Part shown: piece after piece, positions 23,751 through 35,015 of the stretch
Layout of the letters: each line of letters begins with the position of its first letter
Numbering within the stretch: position 1 is the first letter of the stretch
NCBI GenBank assembly: GCA_019914945.1
Contig: CM034100.1
Coordinates: forward strand, 11,109,096 to 11,173,095
Source: Typha latifolia
Taxonomy: Eukaryota; Streptophyta; Magnoliopsida; Poales; Typhaceae
Direction: 5' to 3'
Length of the DNA stretch: 64,000 nt
Translations under genes and position numbers: made by a program
Notes under the pieces: model-generated
Told to the model about the DNA's origin: nothing
What the model saw: only the letters and a program-made list of their open reading frames with translations
The model's database searches: none

Positions 23751-24630
23751 CCCCTTTCTCCTCCATTTTCACCCTTAGCCCTATGGCCATTCTAGTCCTC
23801 TTGAGTTTTTTACTCACTCTTGCTACTATGATAAACTTTCATTTTGCTTTCACCCCATGACCTGACCATGCTCAACTTTCATTTCATCTTAATCATTTTC
23901 TTTTATTATTCTCCCTTCCCTTTTTTTCTACTCCATGGAGAAGAATTTTTAGTGCTCATATAACAATGTAAAGGATTAGTTCTTTTATGAAGTGGAAACC
24001 TCATAGTTGGCCCACGACCATCTTAAGCTTAAGGTTAGGCCAAAAGTTTTATTTGGGGTTATTTATATAAAAAATTCTAATAATAAGTAATAGTAAATAG
24101 TAAAATATTTTGTTTAAACATTCTTTTTAAATCAACCATTAACTTGATATAGTATTTATAGAACTACTTATAGACCTCTTGCTGAATTCCACAACTATAT
24201 CTAGAATTGTGTTGCCCGTTAGAACTCGCAATGAATTATTTCTTGTGATTGATCAATCCAATCTTAGTGACTTTTAAAATCAGATGTCCTATCTTAGTGA
24301 CTCTCCAGACAACAATCTCTAATGATAGAGATTTTCGATGAAATATATCTCTCTAATATTCTCCGGTCATTAAGAACACTTGAACAAATCTCCTTTTTTA
24401 TAAACTATTCAATTCCCAACTCAGGCATTTCGATGCTGAAAAAAAATATTAATATAAAATATGAAAACCACAACTCTGATCCTGGTGTTAGACACCCAGA
24501 GTTTTTTTTTTGGAGAGTTTCTACATATCCAGGAGTGTTTTTATTCCGCTTTTTTTAATTTGGTGAGATAGGACAACATGCAAAGTAGGAACGTTTAGAA
24601 CTAGTATTGGGAATCGACCAACATGTATGC

Positions 24631-24655
24631 TATATATATATATATATATATATAT
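24631..24655. repeat. TA microsatellite
   Basis: About 12 TA units. Confidence 0.92.
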
Positions 24656-26035
24656 GCATAAGAAAAGGCACTTATCCATGTTCCGTATGATTTTTATGGA
24701 AACATCCAAATTCCAAAGTCCATTTCTGAGAAGTCAACCATTCCATCTTGCTGGATAATAGATTATTAGCAACTTTTCCTTAATTTACTCTCTCAAAGAG
24801 GTAAAAATGATAATATTTGTCAAGCTTGCACTATGCATAAGCACAATCTATGCTTGAAGATTGCACTAGATTTTCTTAGGTGCCACATCATATTCTTATT
24901 ATGTTTTCATCACCTTGCAGTAACAATCAGAAGAGACTTTTACTATTGAATATTTCTATTTTTCCTGGCACATTACCTTCATTTACCATATCCATTATAT
25001 TACTTGTTCATTTATTTTTTTTATTAAAAAATATATGTGACTGTCTCATGATTAATTTTAGGCAAAAAGTTGAGGATAAGAAAAGTACACGACGTTTTCC
25101 TTTAATACGGTCAATTGATGAGATATTTCAGATAAATGAAGGGGGTCAAATCTCAAAAGTGTCACAGAAAATAAACAAGAGGATCTATATGAAAATAAAC
25201 AATAGTTCGGGACTGGGACTATGTGCAATTAACTCAAAATTAATTTAGCAACAATTAATCTCTTAGTTCAACCATAAAATTTACTAGCCACAATCAAAGG
25301 ATGTCAAGGTACTTCGGTTGCAGAATTCTGCAGCTGGGCTGCAGAAGGTAACAGCTAAATGTCAATATTAAGAAACTATGGGCCGCAGCCATTGGAGTAG
25401 TAAGTAATATTGTGGACCCTTCAAGCATACAAATAACATCCAATGCAAGACAGAAGGATGACAAATTAAGGTACTCCCAAATGTAATCCATCCCACTGTT
25501 CCATCTATGGACTGTTACTCAACAGTTGCTCTCATAGAAACGACCACAAAATAGATAGTGAGTGTTTGTTTGCTAGTTGCTCACCAAGCCAAGTTGATGC
25601 GATAAATCCAATCCTACCAAGTCTTATATCTAAATGTGGGGGAGAGCTCTTTTGTGCATCATGTGGAAAGAAGTGTCCTCCATCCATTAACTTGGCCCTT
25701 CAAGTAATTACCAACTTGAAACAATTCTTGTTTAGGGACCATCACCACTAATTGTGATTATAATGTTAATCCATTAATTTGATGCAAAAAATGTAGGTGA
25801 TGACAACACACTGCATTGGCAGGTCTCCTACTTGGGAGGTTTGCTTCCTCTGATCAATCTGAAAGCGATTGCCAGTGAATTTTTTCTTTTTTTCCATGAC
25901 TCAAATGGTTGGATAAGGATTGATAAGTTCATTTCTTTTCTCTTCTTTTTCTCTTCTTTTTTATTTCCGTTCATCGGTCATTTTTTTCACTTAGTGGTCA
26001 TTAGTCTAAAGCTACATTTAGGTTAGATTGATCCT

Positions 26036-26127
26036 ATGTGCATGATGACAAGGATGACGATAACGACGACGAAGATGACGGTAATTCTCATGACGATGGT
26101 GGTGGAGGTGATAGTGAAGTATCATAA
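26036..26127 (+). other. Short acidic GAT/GAC/GGT codon run ending in TAA
   Basis: In one frame the bases encode an Asp/Glu-rich then Gly-rich tail (VHDDKDDDNDDEDDG, then HDDGGGGDSEVS) and stop at TAA. This could be the last exon of a decayed gene or just an imperfect trinucleotide repeat. An in-frame TGA lies just upstream, and no convincing acceptor or upstream exon was found. Confidence 0.25.
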
Positions 26128-28149
26128 TTGATCCTGAGTTCTATTCTTACACCTGTACGTACTTGCGATTGTCTATATATATATTTCTCTTTAAGCATTA
26201 AGCATGAACATGAATCATTTACATATAAACATATTTCTGCTCATATGTACTCATGGATAAGACTAGTGTGAAATTGTGAAGAGATACATTTGGCCAGGAG
26301 AAAGGTCACCAGTTCCAAAAAGTGTACCTTAAAGAGCATCAACTTTAACATAATGGAGGGCATTAGTTGAAGCCCCACTAGTTTTACTGGATTGATCTTT
26401 TTGAATGGACCAGCTTTAGAAGAATTGCAAACTTGCAGGTAACTAAAACTAATCCCTCGTCTCAGGCCTAGGTAGAAGAATATTTACACTAGGCTTGATT
26501 AGGCTTCAAAGCCATCTCTTTTGTCATTAGGAATTTAATAATCGGGAAATGGCTGCCTTACAGGTAGATCGATGTGCAATTAAAACTTAGTTTAAGTCAT
26601 CCTCAGGACCCAATTGGTAACACACGACCACCGCCCACAATAAAAATATTGGATCAGATTAAGGTAATTAATTATCATCTCGCCTTTTCTGACAAAATGC
26701 AGCATTAATTTGCTCATCGAAAACGAAGAATTTTCTTTCGCAGAGATAATGATTACTTCTATCTTAACATAACTGCATGGTTGTCAGGGAACAGAAAAGG
26801 TTTTGGCTGGGCTAGAAGCAAACATAGTTAGGAGTTAGGATTAAGAAACTGGGGCTCTTTTTAACTGATGAGTGTACACTATGTTTTGTACCTAGCTGTT
26901 TCACAACTCTCTTTGATCAGATTTAAAAAACATAAGAAAGAACAGGAAACTAAGTAAGGACCCTACTTTGACGAATGTTTTAATAGTTAATAACAAGACA
27001 ATAGTATCGTATGCATCTTAATGGAGATCTTATCTCAGTTTGAGGATTGCTACAGAGTTTAGTATGCGCAGCATGAATTGACAATCATATCTATCAAAAA
27101 GAAATTGACTGCTCATTAAAACTAGGCTATTTCTTCTCAACACTGCCTTTCAAGTATTGGCTATCAGCAACAGTGGCAAGCATAGATGCATTCAAGGCTA
27201 ATTGGGAGCCTCTTTTTGGCTGCAACCATTTGAGATTATTTTTACTTGGCAGCCAATCGAAACCCGACTAGTACACCCGACTGTTGGAAAACTCCTGCAG
27301 TGTCAAAAGCTTCAGAGGTTCTGATCTGGTAGAGTAGGCAGAGCATATGGCAAGTTTATTTTTTAATTCAATCCAAGAAGTCCTATATCCTCAGCGAGCA
27401 TTCAAACTCATCAGGATCTACTGCAGTTGAGCATAGCTATTATTTTCATATTCTTTTCCAAGGAGCTAAGCCATCAACTAACCTCTAGACCAAGAGACCT
27501 AGCTAATTAAGGAGATATTATACTTGCCCGGAACCACATGATCTTAGGAATCTTTCACCTACCATGTTGAACAAATGTTAGAACTTGGGCTCAATTCATA
27601 TTAATACTTAGCCAGATGGGTCTTTAGTCAGTGGAGTTTCTAATTAGTTTGGATAAGGAAGGAAGGCCCATCTGGATGGTCCACTAAAAGTTGGTCTAAA
27701 GGCAAATCAAACATCGGCAAATTGCTGAAAGTAAGATAATTATCCATTAATGGGGAGCTAATTCTTTGATTAGTCAACAGCTAAGATCTTATAACTTTTC
27801 TCAATAGTGAAAAATCCAAGGCCGCGGACATACACTTCCTCCCCTGAAGACTTAACTAATGACGACAAGAAGGAGATCAATCCAAATTATATCTACCGTG
27901 GAGTAAGCTTGATAGTCTTTCTGAGGAAGCTCTAGGCCTTGTCATTGGCCTAGAAACCTCAGCTCAAGAATGGAATGCTCTAAGAAGATGAGTTCCATCT
28001 TACATGTTCAGCAACTCACTTACATGAAAAAAAGACATGTCAATGCCTTTGATTGATTGTTTAAAGCACTTCAAGGGCATATGCGATAACCTTGTTGCTA
28101 TTAGAAAACCTCTAAGTGACAAAACTAAGATTTCCTTTCTTCTGACTAG

Positions 28150-28440
28150 ACATGATCATTGGGCGGGCCGGGCTGAGTTCGGGTCGGGCTTTTCGGGCCA
28201 ACCGGGCTTAAGTATTTGTTCATGGCCCAACCCACTAATCACTCGGGCCGGGCTAGAATAGTCTAGCCTATTACCGCCCATCGGCCCGTGAGAGATCGGG
28301 CTAGCCGGTCGGGCAAGTATTTGTTCATGGCCCAACCCACTAATCACTCGGGCCAGGCTAGAATAGTCTAGCCTATTACCGCCCATCGGCCCGTAAAAGA
28401 TCGGGCTAGCCGGTCAGGCCGGGCCGGCCCGACCCACAAA
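28150..28440. repeat. GC-rich tandem repeat, 105-bp unit, two copies
   Basis: A 105-bp unit (28210-28314) is repeated at 28315-28419 with few changes. It is full of cgggcc/gggctagcc text and contains a perfect ggctaga...tctagcc hairpin. Flanking text (tagacatgatcattgggcggg on the left, cggccctaccc on the right) is typical of the ends of small plant hAT-derived repeats, but I could not prove matching terminal inverted repeats. Confidence 0.65.
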
Positions 28441-28469
28441 TCATTCGGCCCTACCCACATTTTATCTAT

Positions 28470-28902
28470 TTTTAGAATTTTTTTTACTATCTTTCGGTTG
28501 TGTGGACTGCTTCATACAATAAATCCAGTCTTGAAGGAATCTTTCTGTAGCTTATCATTAGTATCAGAGCTAGGCAAACCTCAGACCTCCATTAATGGTG
28601 GAAACAAGGAAGATGACATCAATAAGAAGATCAATGGAGAACACACCGACAAGGAAAGACTCAATCCACAATAACCCTAACCGTGAAGCCGATTCCTATG
28701 GGGCGGCCATGGTAGGACCGAGTCAACCAACGTCCATGGGTGTGAACATGAGCTTGGCGGATGAACTTAGGGGCATGTTCCAAACATTGCTACATAGGGT
28801 GGATGCAATATAGAATGATTATCAATGCTTTAAAGGAATATGTCATGAATCGATCGGCTTTGTCATCTCCTCGACGAAGATCGGTGCCTCAAGAAGGACT
28901 CG
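28470..28902 (+). mobile_element. Plus-strand fragment of a family A Gypsy element (LTR end, PBS, gag start)
   Basis: An LTR end reads cttcata...ttgaaggaa...gtagcttatca, matching the reverse complement of 63082-63160. It ends in TATCA at 28557. The worn primer-binding site TAGTATCAGAGC is at 28559-28570. Gag opens at ATG 28595 (MVETRKMTSIRR) and matches minus 62798-63027, including SMGVNMSLA(D/N)(E/D)LRGMFQTLLHRV. A TAG at 28811 replaces the Gln codon of the other copy. The fragment stops at about 28902, where a Copia LTR in reverse orientation begins. Confidence 0.75.
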
Positions 28903-29841
28903 AGATTGATCTTTCATCTAGATCGTCCTTAAGACGAAAGATTAACTTTTTTTGATGAGTGGAACCTTGTTAGTTGAAGAACCGATGTAGCCTCAAGAAG
29001 TCTCCTTCAATAATACTTCTTCAACCACCCTAGAGATAGGGCATCACAATCCTTATATATGATCTCCAAGATAGAGCAAATCCAAGTTTTATCCGTACTC
29101 ACGAAAGTCCAATTTTATCAAACTTCGTTGGTGCGTTCAAACGCGGCCCGGGTGCGTTCGAACGGCATGACTTGATCTCAGGTGCGTTCGAACGGGCTCA
29201 AGTGCGTTCGAACGCGACAACTTGAATTCTTCAGATTGCGCTCGAATGCGTTTGTGAACGCAGCTCTCGGTCTGTGTGAACGCAGAACCCGCGTTCGAAC
29301 GCGTTTGTGAACGCAGCTCTCGGTCTATGTGAACGCAAGTACCCGCATTCAAACGCGTTTGTGAACGCAGCTCTCGGTCTGTGTGAACATAAGTACCCGC
29401 GTTCGAACGCGTTTGTGAACGCAGCTCTCGGTCTGTGTGAACGCAAGTACCCGCATTCAAACGCGTTTGTGAACGCAGCTCTCGGTTTGTGTGAACGTAA
29501 GTACCCGCGTTCGAACGCGTTTGTGAACGCAGCTCTCGGTCTGTGTGAACGCAAGTACCTGCGTTCGAACGCGTTTGTGAACGCAGCTCTCGATTTGTGT
29601 GAATGCAAGTACCCGCGTTCGAACGCGTTTGTGAACAGGGTGTGAACTCAACAACTTTTCTCCAATAATTTTGCAACCGCGTTCGAACGCGTTTGTGAAC
29701 GGGGTGTGAACTCAACAGCTTTTCTCCAATAATTTTGTAATTATTCAAACCAGAGATATTCTAGACTTGTATAAAGCTCATATACATGTAAAAATACACT
29801 TAGAATATTTTGTACACAATTGCCAATAATTAAAAACCTAA
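28903..29841 (-). repeat. Copia LTR relic, reverse orientation, 3' end truncated
   Basis: This is the reverse complement of the SIRE-like LTR seen at 38974-39988 and 47869-48892. Shared blocks include atctagat...cttaagacg, the ccaccctagagatagggcatc block, the tandem palindrome region, and the aacctaataatctcc LTR start. The last ~290 bases of the LTR are missing at the 28903 junction. The LTR start reads TATTAGG instead of TGTTAGG. Confidence 0.8.
29248..29632. repeat. 54-bp tandem array, about 7 copies, inside Copia LTR relic
   Basis: Units start gcgtttgtga at 29248, 29301, 29355, 29409, 29463, 29517 and 29571. Each holds a CGTTCGAACG or CATTCAAACG palindrome and an acgcagctctcgg block. The two plus-strand Copia LTRs have the same unit at 53 bp in 5 copies each, so the array has expanded here. 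Apparent ORFs in several frames across it are artefacts of the period being divisible by three. Confidence 0.9.
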
Positions 29842-30106
29842 TAATCTCCCCCTTTGGCAATTTGTGACAAAACATCTAGTTTACAAGATATTACAAAGAA
29901 TTCAAAAATGAGCATTCAACAAGTCTAGTACTTTTAGCACATCAATCCCTGCAAATAAAAATATACCAAACCAAGATCAAGTGAAAATAACTTGAAATGA
30001 ATAACAATCCAAACACAAATTATCAAATAAGCAGTTCACAAGTACTCAAGCAAACAAAGTTCACAGGTATTCACTAGTAAACTCCCCCTATGCAATCTAA
30101 GTAACT
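29842..30106 (-). mobile_element. Copia internal 3' end fragment
   Basis: This matches the reverse complement of about 47575-47868, the stretch between the Copia extra ORF and its 3' LTR. It includes the polypurine tract read as atctccccctttggc and the aactccccctatg block. It breaks at about 30106 into family A integrase text, so this Copia copy is only an LTR plus about 265 bases. Confidence 0.75.
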
Positions 30107-30450
30107 CCGTCCAAAAGTCGCTCATAAATACATGATCACTATCCGAGATAATCGTGCGTGGCATGCCATGTAACAGAGTAACATCTCTAACAAAAATTTC
30201 ATCCACTCAGTTGGCTGAAAATGGATGTAACAATGTAGAAAAGTGCGCATACTTGCTCAATCTATCAACCACCACAAAAATAACGGAATAACCACATACT
30301 AGCGGAAGACCTATGAAATCCATAGAAATGTCTTCCCAAACGCGATCCGGTATAGATAAAGGATGTAGTAATCTGGCTGGAGTTTTGATACGATCTAAGA
30401 TATCCTCCTATAAGTCCTCAAGACACCCTCATAACCAGCCTCTGGAGTTT
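30107..30450 (-). pseudogene. Family A1 integrase fragment
   Basis: The minus-strand text matches the integrase core at 59330-59690 (agtcgctcataaatacatgatca, accaccacaaaaataacgg, gaaatccatagaaatgtcttcc). It continues across the solo LTR to 31166. The 3' part of integrase and the chromodomain are lost at 30106. Confidence 0.72.
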
Positions 30451-31165
30451 TGATACGATCTTCTCTTTGGGGCTAAGGCTCTGATACCAGCTTGATACGA
30501 TCTGACACGGAACTTTGAAATTAGATCCCAAAATATTTTGTTGTCGGATCGACGTGAGATTTTGATATGTTGTAGCCTCGTAAAAGAGCTTTCCAACAAA
30601 TCTAGTTACAGGCGAATCGGAGTTGGGGATCTCGAGATATTATTCGTTTAGTGGACGAACGTCAGGATGCTCTATTTTGGATTCGTGGATGGAGCCACGA
30701 GATCCTAGGTAATGGTGGATGGTGGTGGACCGGCGTTAATGTGGTGGCACCGGTGAAAAGTGATGGTGGAACGGTTGTGGTTGATGGAATGATTAGGGCA
30801 AATGTTGGATAGATTGGACGAGGGAGGTTAGAAGCGGCGTCGCCGGGGATTGAGAGAACGGGAGCGAAGAAGACGAAGGAGGCAAGGCAAAACTCAATCT
30901 CAATAATCAACGCGTGATCGAACGCGCCTGTCGGTATTTGCGAACGCGATGCAGGCGTTCACAGTGCGTTCGAACGCACAGTACATTCTCTTCACCACGT
31001 TCACAACCCTGTTCACAAACCGCGTTTGAACTCACTCCACCCGCGTTCGAACGCGACTTACAGAAAACTTATTTTAATGGAAATTAAACACTAAAAGATG
31101 AAATAAAAATACTCCTAAAGTGAATCCATGCTCGAGACGACGTCGGTGCAATCCGAATCGTATCA
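30451..31165 (-). mobile_element. Solo LTR of family B, TSD agttt
   Basis: The LTR runs from TGATACGATC (30451) to GTATCA (31165), 715 bp, with 9-base inverted ends. It is flanked by agttt on both sides (30446-30450 and 31166-31170). Removing it and one agttt restores the family A text ...cctctggagtttggtggaagtg, which matches 59670-59690 of another copy. This is a textbook solo LTR left by LTR-LTR recombination. It defines the LTR borders and shows that the internal primer-binding-site copy at 30476-30492 belongs to the LTR. Confidence 0.93.
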
Positions 31166-33042
31166 AGTTTGGTGGAAGTGCTCCAACAATTTCTGCCGCA
31201 ATCCATCATTTGCGGACACCCGAATGCATCCGGGTCCAGTAGCAAACCGCCTCAGTTCTCCAACTCTAGATGGCACTCCAGATCATCCATCACCTCCTGC
31301 AATAATCTCAAAATATCTAGATCAGATGTACATGCATACCTCAACTCATCAAGAAAAGAAAAAGTGGGAGAAGAATAGGCTGCAAGCTCGACGGTATCGG
31401 GTTGGCGTGATAATGCATCCGCCACTCTATTTTCCATTCCTTTCTTGTATTAAATTTCATAATCATACCCCAGCAATTTTGTGACCCATATATGCTATGC
31501 CGGAGTGTGTATATGTTGTCCCATAAAGTATGGAAGGCTCTTTTGATCAGCTCAAATAATGAATCGCCTACTAATCAAATAAGCCTCCACTTTGTCACCA
31601 CATGCAGAATTACCAACATCTCTCTCTCGTATATCGATAATTGCTGAAATTTTTGTGATAAAGCCTTACTAAGGAAGGTTATGGCACATCCTCCTTGCAT
31701 TAGTACAGCTCCTATGCCAACTCCCGATGCATCATATTACACAATGAACTCTTTGGTGAAGTCTGGTAGAGCTAGAACAGATGCCCTTGTCATTGTTATT
31801 TTTAGTTTTTCAAAGGCTGTAGTGGCTTTATCCATCCATCTAAAAGAGTCCTTCAACAAAGAAGTGAGAGGAGCAGTGATCTTGCCATACCCGGCAATGA
31901 AGCGGCAATAATACTCGGTTAGCCCCAAGAATCCTCGCAATTCTATGGTAGTAGTAGGTATAGGCCAAGCGGTCATGCATGCTACCTTTTGGGGATCCGC
32001 TGCTACACCTTCCGCTGAGATGATGTGGCCTAAATACTCCACTTGTGGTACTCCCCATAGGCATTTGGACTTCTTGATCTCCAACTAGTTTTGCTTCGTC
32101 AAATTCAGCACATCCTCCAAATACCTCAAATGCTCCAATTCAGGCCTGCTATACATAAAAATATCGTCAAAGAATACCAAGACATACCTTCGCAGTAGAG
32201 GTCGAAAAATATCATTCTTGAAGCCTTGAAAAGTAGCTAGAGCATTAGTAAGACCAAAGGGCATCACCCGAAACTCGTAATGCCCGTCCGGAGTTCGAAA
32301 TACAATTTTATGCACATCCGCCGGGTGAACTCTAATTTGATGGTACCCAGCCCTCAAATCAAGCTTGCTGAATATGGTCGCCCCTGCAAGCTCGTCCAGC
32401 AGCTCCTCTATGATCGAAATGGAATACCGGTCCTTGATGGTGATAGCGTTTAGTGCCCGATAATCGACACAAAAATGCCTTGTCCCGTCCTTCTTTTGCA
32501 CCATAGCACAGGCGATGAGTAAGAGCTATGACTTCGTTGTATGAGGCCTTGCTCCAACATCTTGGTTACCATCTTGGAGATAACTTCCTTTTGCACATGT
32601 CGATACTGATATGGCCTAACGTTCGCCGGTGCAGCCCCGGACTCAATCTCTATGCGATTTTGTCCGCCATTCGCCTTCGTGGCAACTCTTTTGGTTCCTC
32701 AAACAGTCCACCAAATTTGTCCAATAATTTAGACAACTCAATGGTAGTGTCTGGACTCATTTGAGGCTCATCTTCTATTGGTCATTACTATAGAAGATAG
32801 GCCAAATCACTCGCACATGACAGCCCCAGCATCGGCTGCATCGCAGGAATCGACAGACAACGAACGGTATCAAGCCGCACATCTTTATTTTATTATTTAA
32901 CTTTCATCCACATGCTCGGGAAATCCAAGGACAATGTTTGCTCCTCGTAGTGCCAATGGATACAAGTCCACAATGATGTCATGTCCTTGCACCCTAATAA
33001 GCTCTTATACCACTTGTTATGCTCTGATACTACTTTGATAAG
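31166..33042 (-). pseudogene. Family A1 pol: RNase H, RT and start of protease
   Basis: RNase H C-terminal text (ENRVADALSRQPDTVEL) lies at 31380-31437. The RT/RNase H connection with [11 protein letters not shown] is at 31737-32084, and the RT core at 32085-32504 with VFFDDI intact. At 32085 a TAG separates LTKQN from LEIKKSK where family B has QNQLK, a CAG-to-TAG stop. Upstream, protease text breaks off at about 33000 and joins primer-binding-site repeats and the LTR. Gag and most of the protease are therefore deleted from this copy. Confidence 0.78.
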
Positions 33043-33053
33043 CTCTGATACTA
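33001..33053 (-). repeat. Array of three primer-binding-site-like units, A1
   Basis: gctcttatacca, gctctgatact and gctctgatacta follow one another about 20 bases apart. Each is a worn complement of TGGTATCAGAGC with a ttgata-like tail. The copy at 33041-33053 is next to the LTR and would be the functional site. Confidence 0.7.
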
Positions 33054-33055
33054 AT

Positions 33056-33556
33056 TGATAGAATCTGAAACTAAAGATAAGCTACGCAACGATTCCCTCA
33101 AGATCTGGATGTATTATAGAAATCAGTCTGCACAACTGTAGAAAAATATTTGTTCAATATTCTCTAGTAGTTAGAAAATTACGAAATCACTTAGATTAGA
33201 TCCTTAACTTTCTGATCTACAACTTTCATATTTATACCCTTCACAGATTCGAACTGAAACTAGCACTAAAATACGGAATAACGTGGGTGATGGTGGTGAT
33301 GATGGGTAGAGTGGATGTTAGGGTTATGGATGGGTATGAAGATGAAGGTGGATTGTGAATGAGATTTAGGAATATAGATGAAGAGAACGAAGTGGTTGAG
33401 ATCACAAAGAAGAGGGGTGGCTCGATAGTCAAGGGAGATTAGAAGTTACGAGAAGCCTTACCAACAGTAGAGGTGGAAGGTTGGTGAAGAGGGAAGATGG
33501 AGAAGTCTAGAGAGAAGATAGGAGGCAAGAAATCAATAATTCTATTACATAATGAA
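33056..33556 (-). repeat. 5' LTR of family A1, truncated
   Basis: It starts tgatagaatctg beside the primer-binding-site array and follows the family A LTR (ccttcacagattcgaac, tggtggtgatgatggg, gaggtggctcgatagtc). It breaks at about 33556 directly into A2 RNase H text, so the palindrome-bearing U3 end is missing. Confidence 0.8.
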
Positions 33557-34333
33557 GGCATCCGTTCTCCAACTCTGGATGGAGCTCCGGATCATCCAAC
33601 ACCTCCTGCAATAATCTCAAAATATTTGGGTCAGAAGTACATGCATACCTCAGCTCGTTAAGGAAGGGAAAGGTAGGAGAAAAATAAGTTGCAAGCTTGA
33701 GGGTATCGGGTTGGCGCGATAGTGCATCCGCCGCTCTATTTTTCATTCCCTTCTTGTGTGTATATGTTGTCCATCTCTGCTGTGCCAGAGTGTGTATATG
33801 TTATCCCACGAAAGCTCCTTTGATCTGTTCGGATAATGAATCGCCTACCGATCAAATAAGGCCTCCACTTTGTCATCACATACAAAAGTGCCAAAATCTC
33901 TCTTTCATAAGTCGATAATTGCTGAGATTTTTATGATAAAGCCTTGCTAAGATAGGCAATGGGATGTCATTCTTGCATTTGTACAGCTCCTATGCCAACA
34001 CCCGGCGCATCACATTCCACAATAAATTCTTTTGTGAAGTCCGGTAGTGTTAGAATGGGTGCCGTCATCATTGCTGTTTTCAATTTTTCAAAAGCTAAAG
34101 TGGCTCTATCCGTCCATCTAAAAGAGTCATTTTTCAACAAAGAAGTTAGAGGAGCAGCGATCTTGCCATATTCGGCGATGGAGAGTCGATAATATCCGGT
34201 CAACCAAAAAATCCTTCAATCCGATGGTAGTAGTAGAAATAGGCCAAGCGGTCATACATGCAACATTTTGAGGATCCACCGCTACACCATCCGCTGAAAT
34301 GATGTGGCCTAAATACTCCACTTGTGGTACTCC
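33557..34333 (-). pseudogene. Family A2 RNase H and RT/RNase H connection
   Basis: RNase H C-terminal text (AADALSRQPDTLKLA) lies at 33660-33746. [27 protein letters not shown] lies around 34010-34100, and [18 protein letters not shown] at 34260-34321. Short shifts split these. The integrase end of this copy is lost at 33556. Confidence 0.75.
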
Positions 34334-35000
34334 TCATAGACACTTATAGTTCTTGATCTTGAATTGATTTTGCTTCAACAAATTCAACACACCCTCCAAA
34401 TGCCGCCAATGTTCCAATTTAGTCCTACTATACACTAAAATGTCGTCAAAAAATACCAAGACATACTTTGGCAAGAGAGGCCGAAATATATCATTCATGA
34501 GGCCTCGAAAGGTAGTTGGAGCATTGGTGAGACCAAAAGGCATCACCCGGAACTCGTAATGCCCATCCGGAGTCTGAAATGCAGTTTTGTGCCCATCCGC
34601 TCGATGAACTTTAATTTGATGATACTCGGCCCTCAAGTCAAGCTTACTAAATATAGTCGCCCCTGCAAGATCGTCAAGCAACTCCTCAATAATCAGAATG
34701 GGATACCGGCCCTTGACGGTAATAGCGTTTAGTGCCTGATTGTCGACACAAAAATGCCATGTCCCGTCCTTTTTTCGCAGCAATAGCGTGAGGGATGAGT
34801 ATGAGCTATGACTCGGTTGAATGAGGCCTTGCTCCAACGTCTCGGCAACCATCTTTGAGATAACTTCTTTTTTCACATGTGGATACCAATATGGCCTCAT
34901 GTTCGCCGGTGCAGCCCCGGGTACAATCTCTATGCGATGGTCCGCCGCTCTCCTCGGTGGCAACTCCTATGACTCCTCAAACAGTCCAAAAAAGTTATCT
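34334..35000 (-). pseudogene. Family A2 reverse transcriptase
   Basis: A 209-codon frame (34334-34963) covers the RT fingers and palm of a Ty3/Gypsy polymerase: [43 protein letters not shown], and the catalytic box VFFDDILVY intact. A TGA or shift precedes it, and a shift follows KNYKCL. Sister copies read on as KCLWG in the RT connection. It would copy element RNA in cytoplasmic particles if the polyprotein were whole. Confidence 0.82.
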
Positions 35001-35015
35001 AATAAATTAGACAAT

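Larger units (their letters stand above)
18496..23760 (-). mobile_element. L1-type LINE (non-LTR retrotransposon), dead, with two insertions
   Basis: The parts occur in LINE order on the minus strand. Gag-like ORF1 with a DUF4283-type block is at 23200-23750. The N-terminal RT linker and first RT blocks are at 22490-23160. The RT palm is at 20700-21185, a thumb-side block with SMPTYY-like text at 20290-20490, and the C-terminal zf-RVT block at 19205-19310. A T-run at 18496-18504 is the poly(A) tail read from the other strand and marks the 3' end. The apurinic-type endonuclease is not recognisable between ORF1 and RT. Two foreign stretches interrupt the element. Stops and shifts are frequent. 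A target-site duplication was not established. Confidence 0.75.
24050..28150. other. AT-rich intergenic region, no supported gene
   Basis: I found no domain, splice structure or RNA gene I could defend. The longest frame is 24880-25248 (+, 122 codons), with a hydrophobic segment in the middle but no recognised family. A short acidic codon run lies at 26036-26127. A TA microsatellite lies at 24631-24655. Confidence 0.5.

Noticed and set aside
24880..25248. 122-codon plus-strand frame in AT-rich DNA
   Set aside because: No recognised domain, no splice or promoter context and no repeat copy. A chance frame is as likely.
29248..29632. Regularly spaced repeats that resemble a CRISPR array
   Set aside because: The units are direct tandem copies without unique spacers, lie inside a plant Copia LTR, and recur in its other LTRs.
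29137..29748. Long overlapping open frames on both strands with repeated peptide text
   Set aside because: The 54-bp period is a multiple of three, so every frame stays open. These are by-products of the tandem repeat, as are those at 39020-39463 and 47966-48307.
31128..31484. Plus-strand open frames across 31-38 kb and 50-56 kb
   Set aside because: They lie opposite the minus-strand gag-pol remnants, show no domain of their own, and are antisense shadows.
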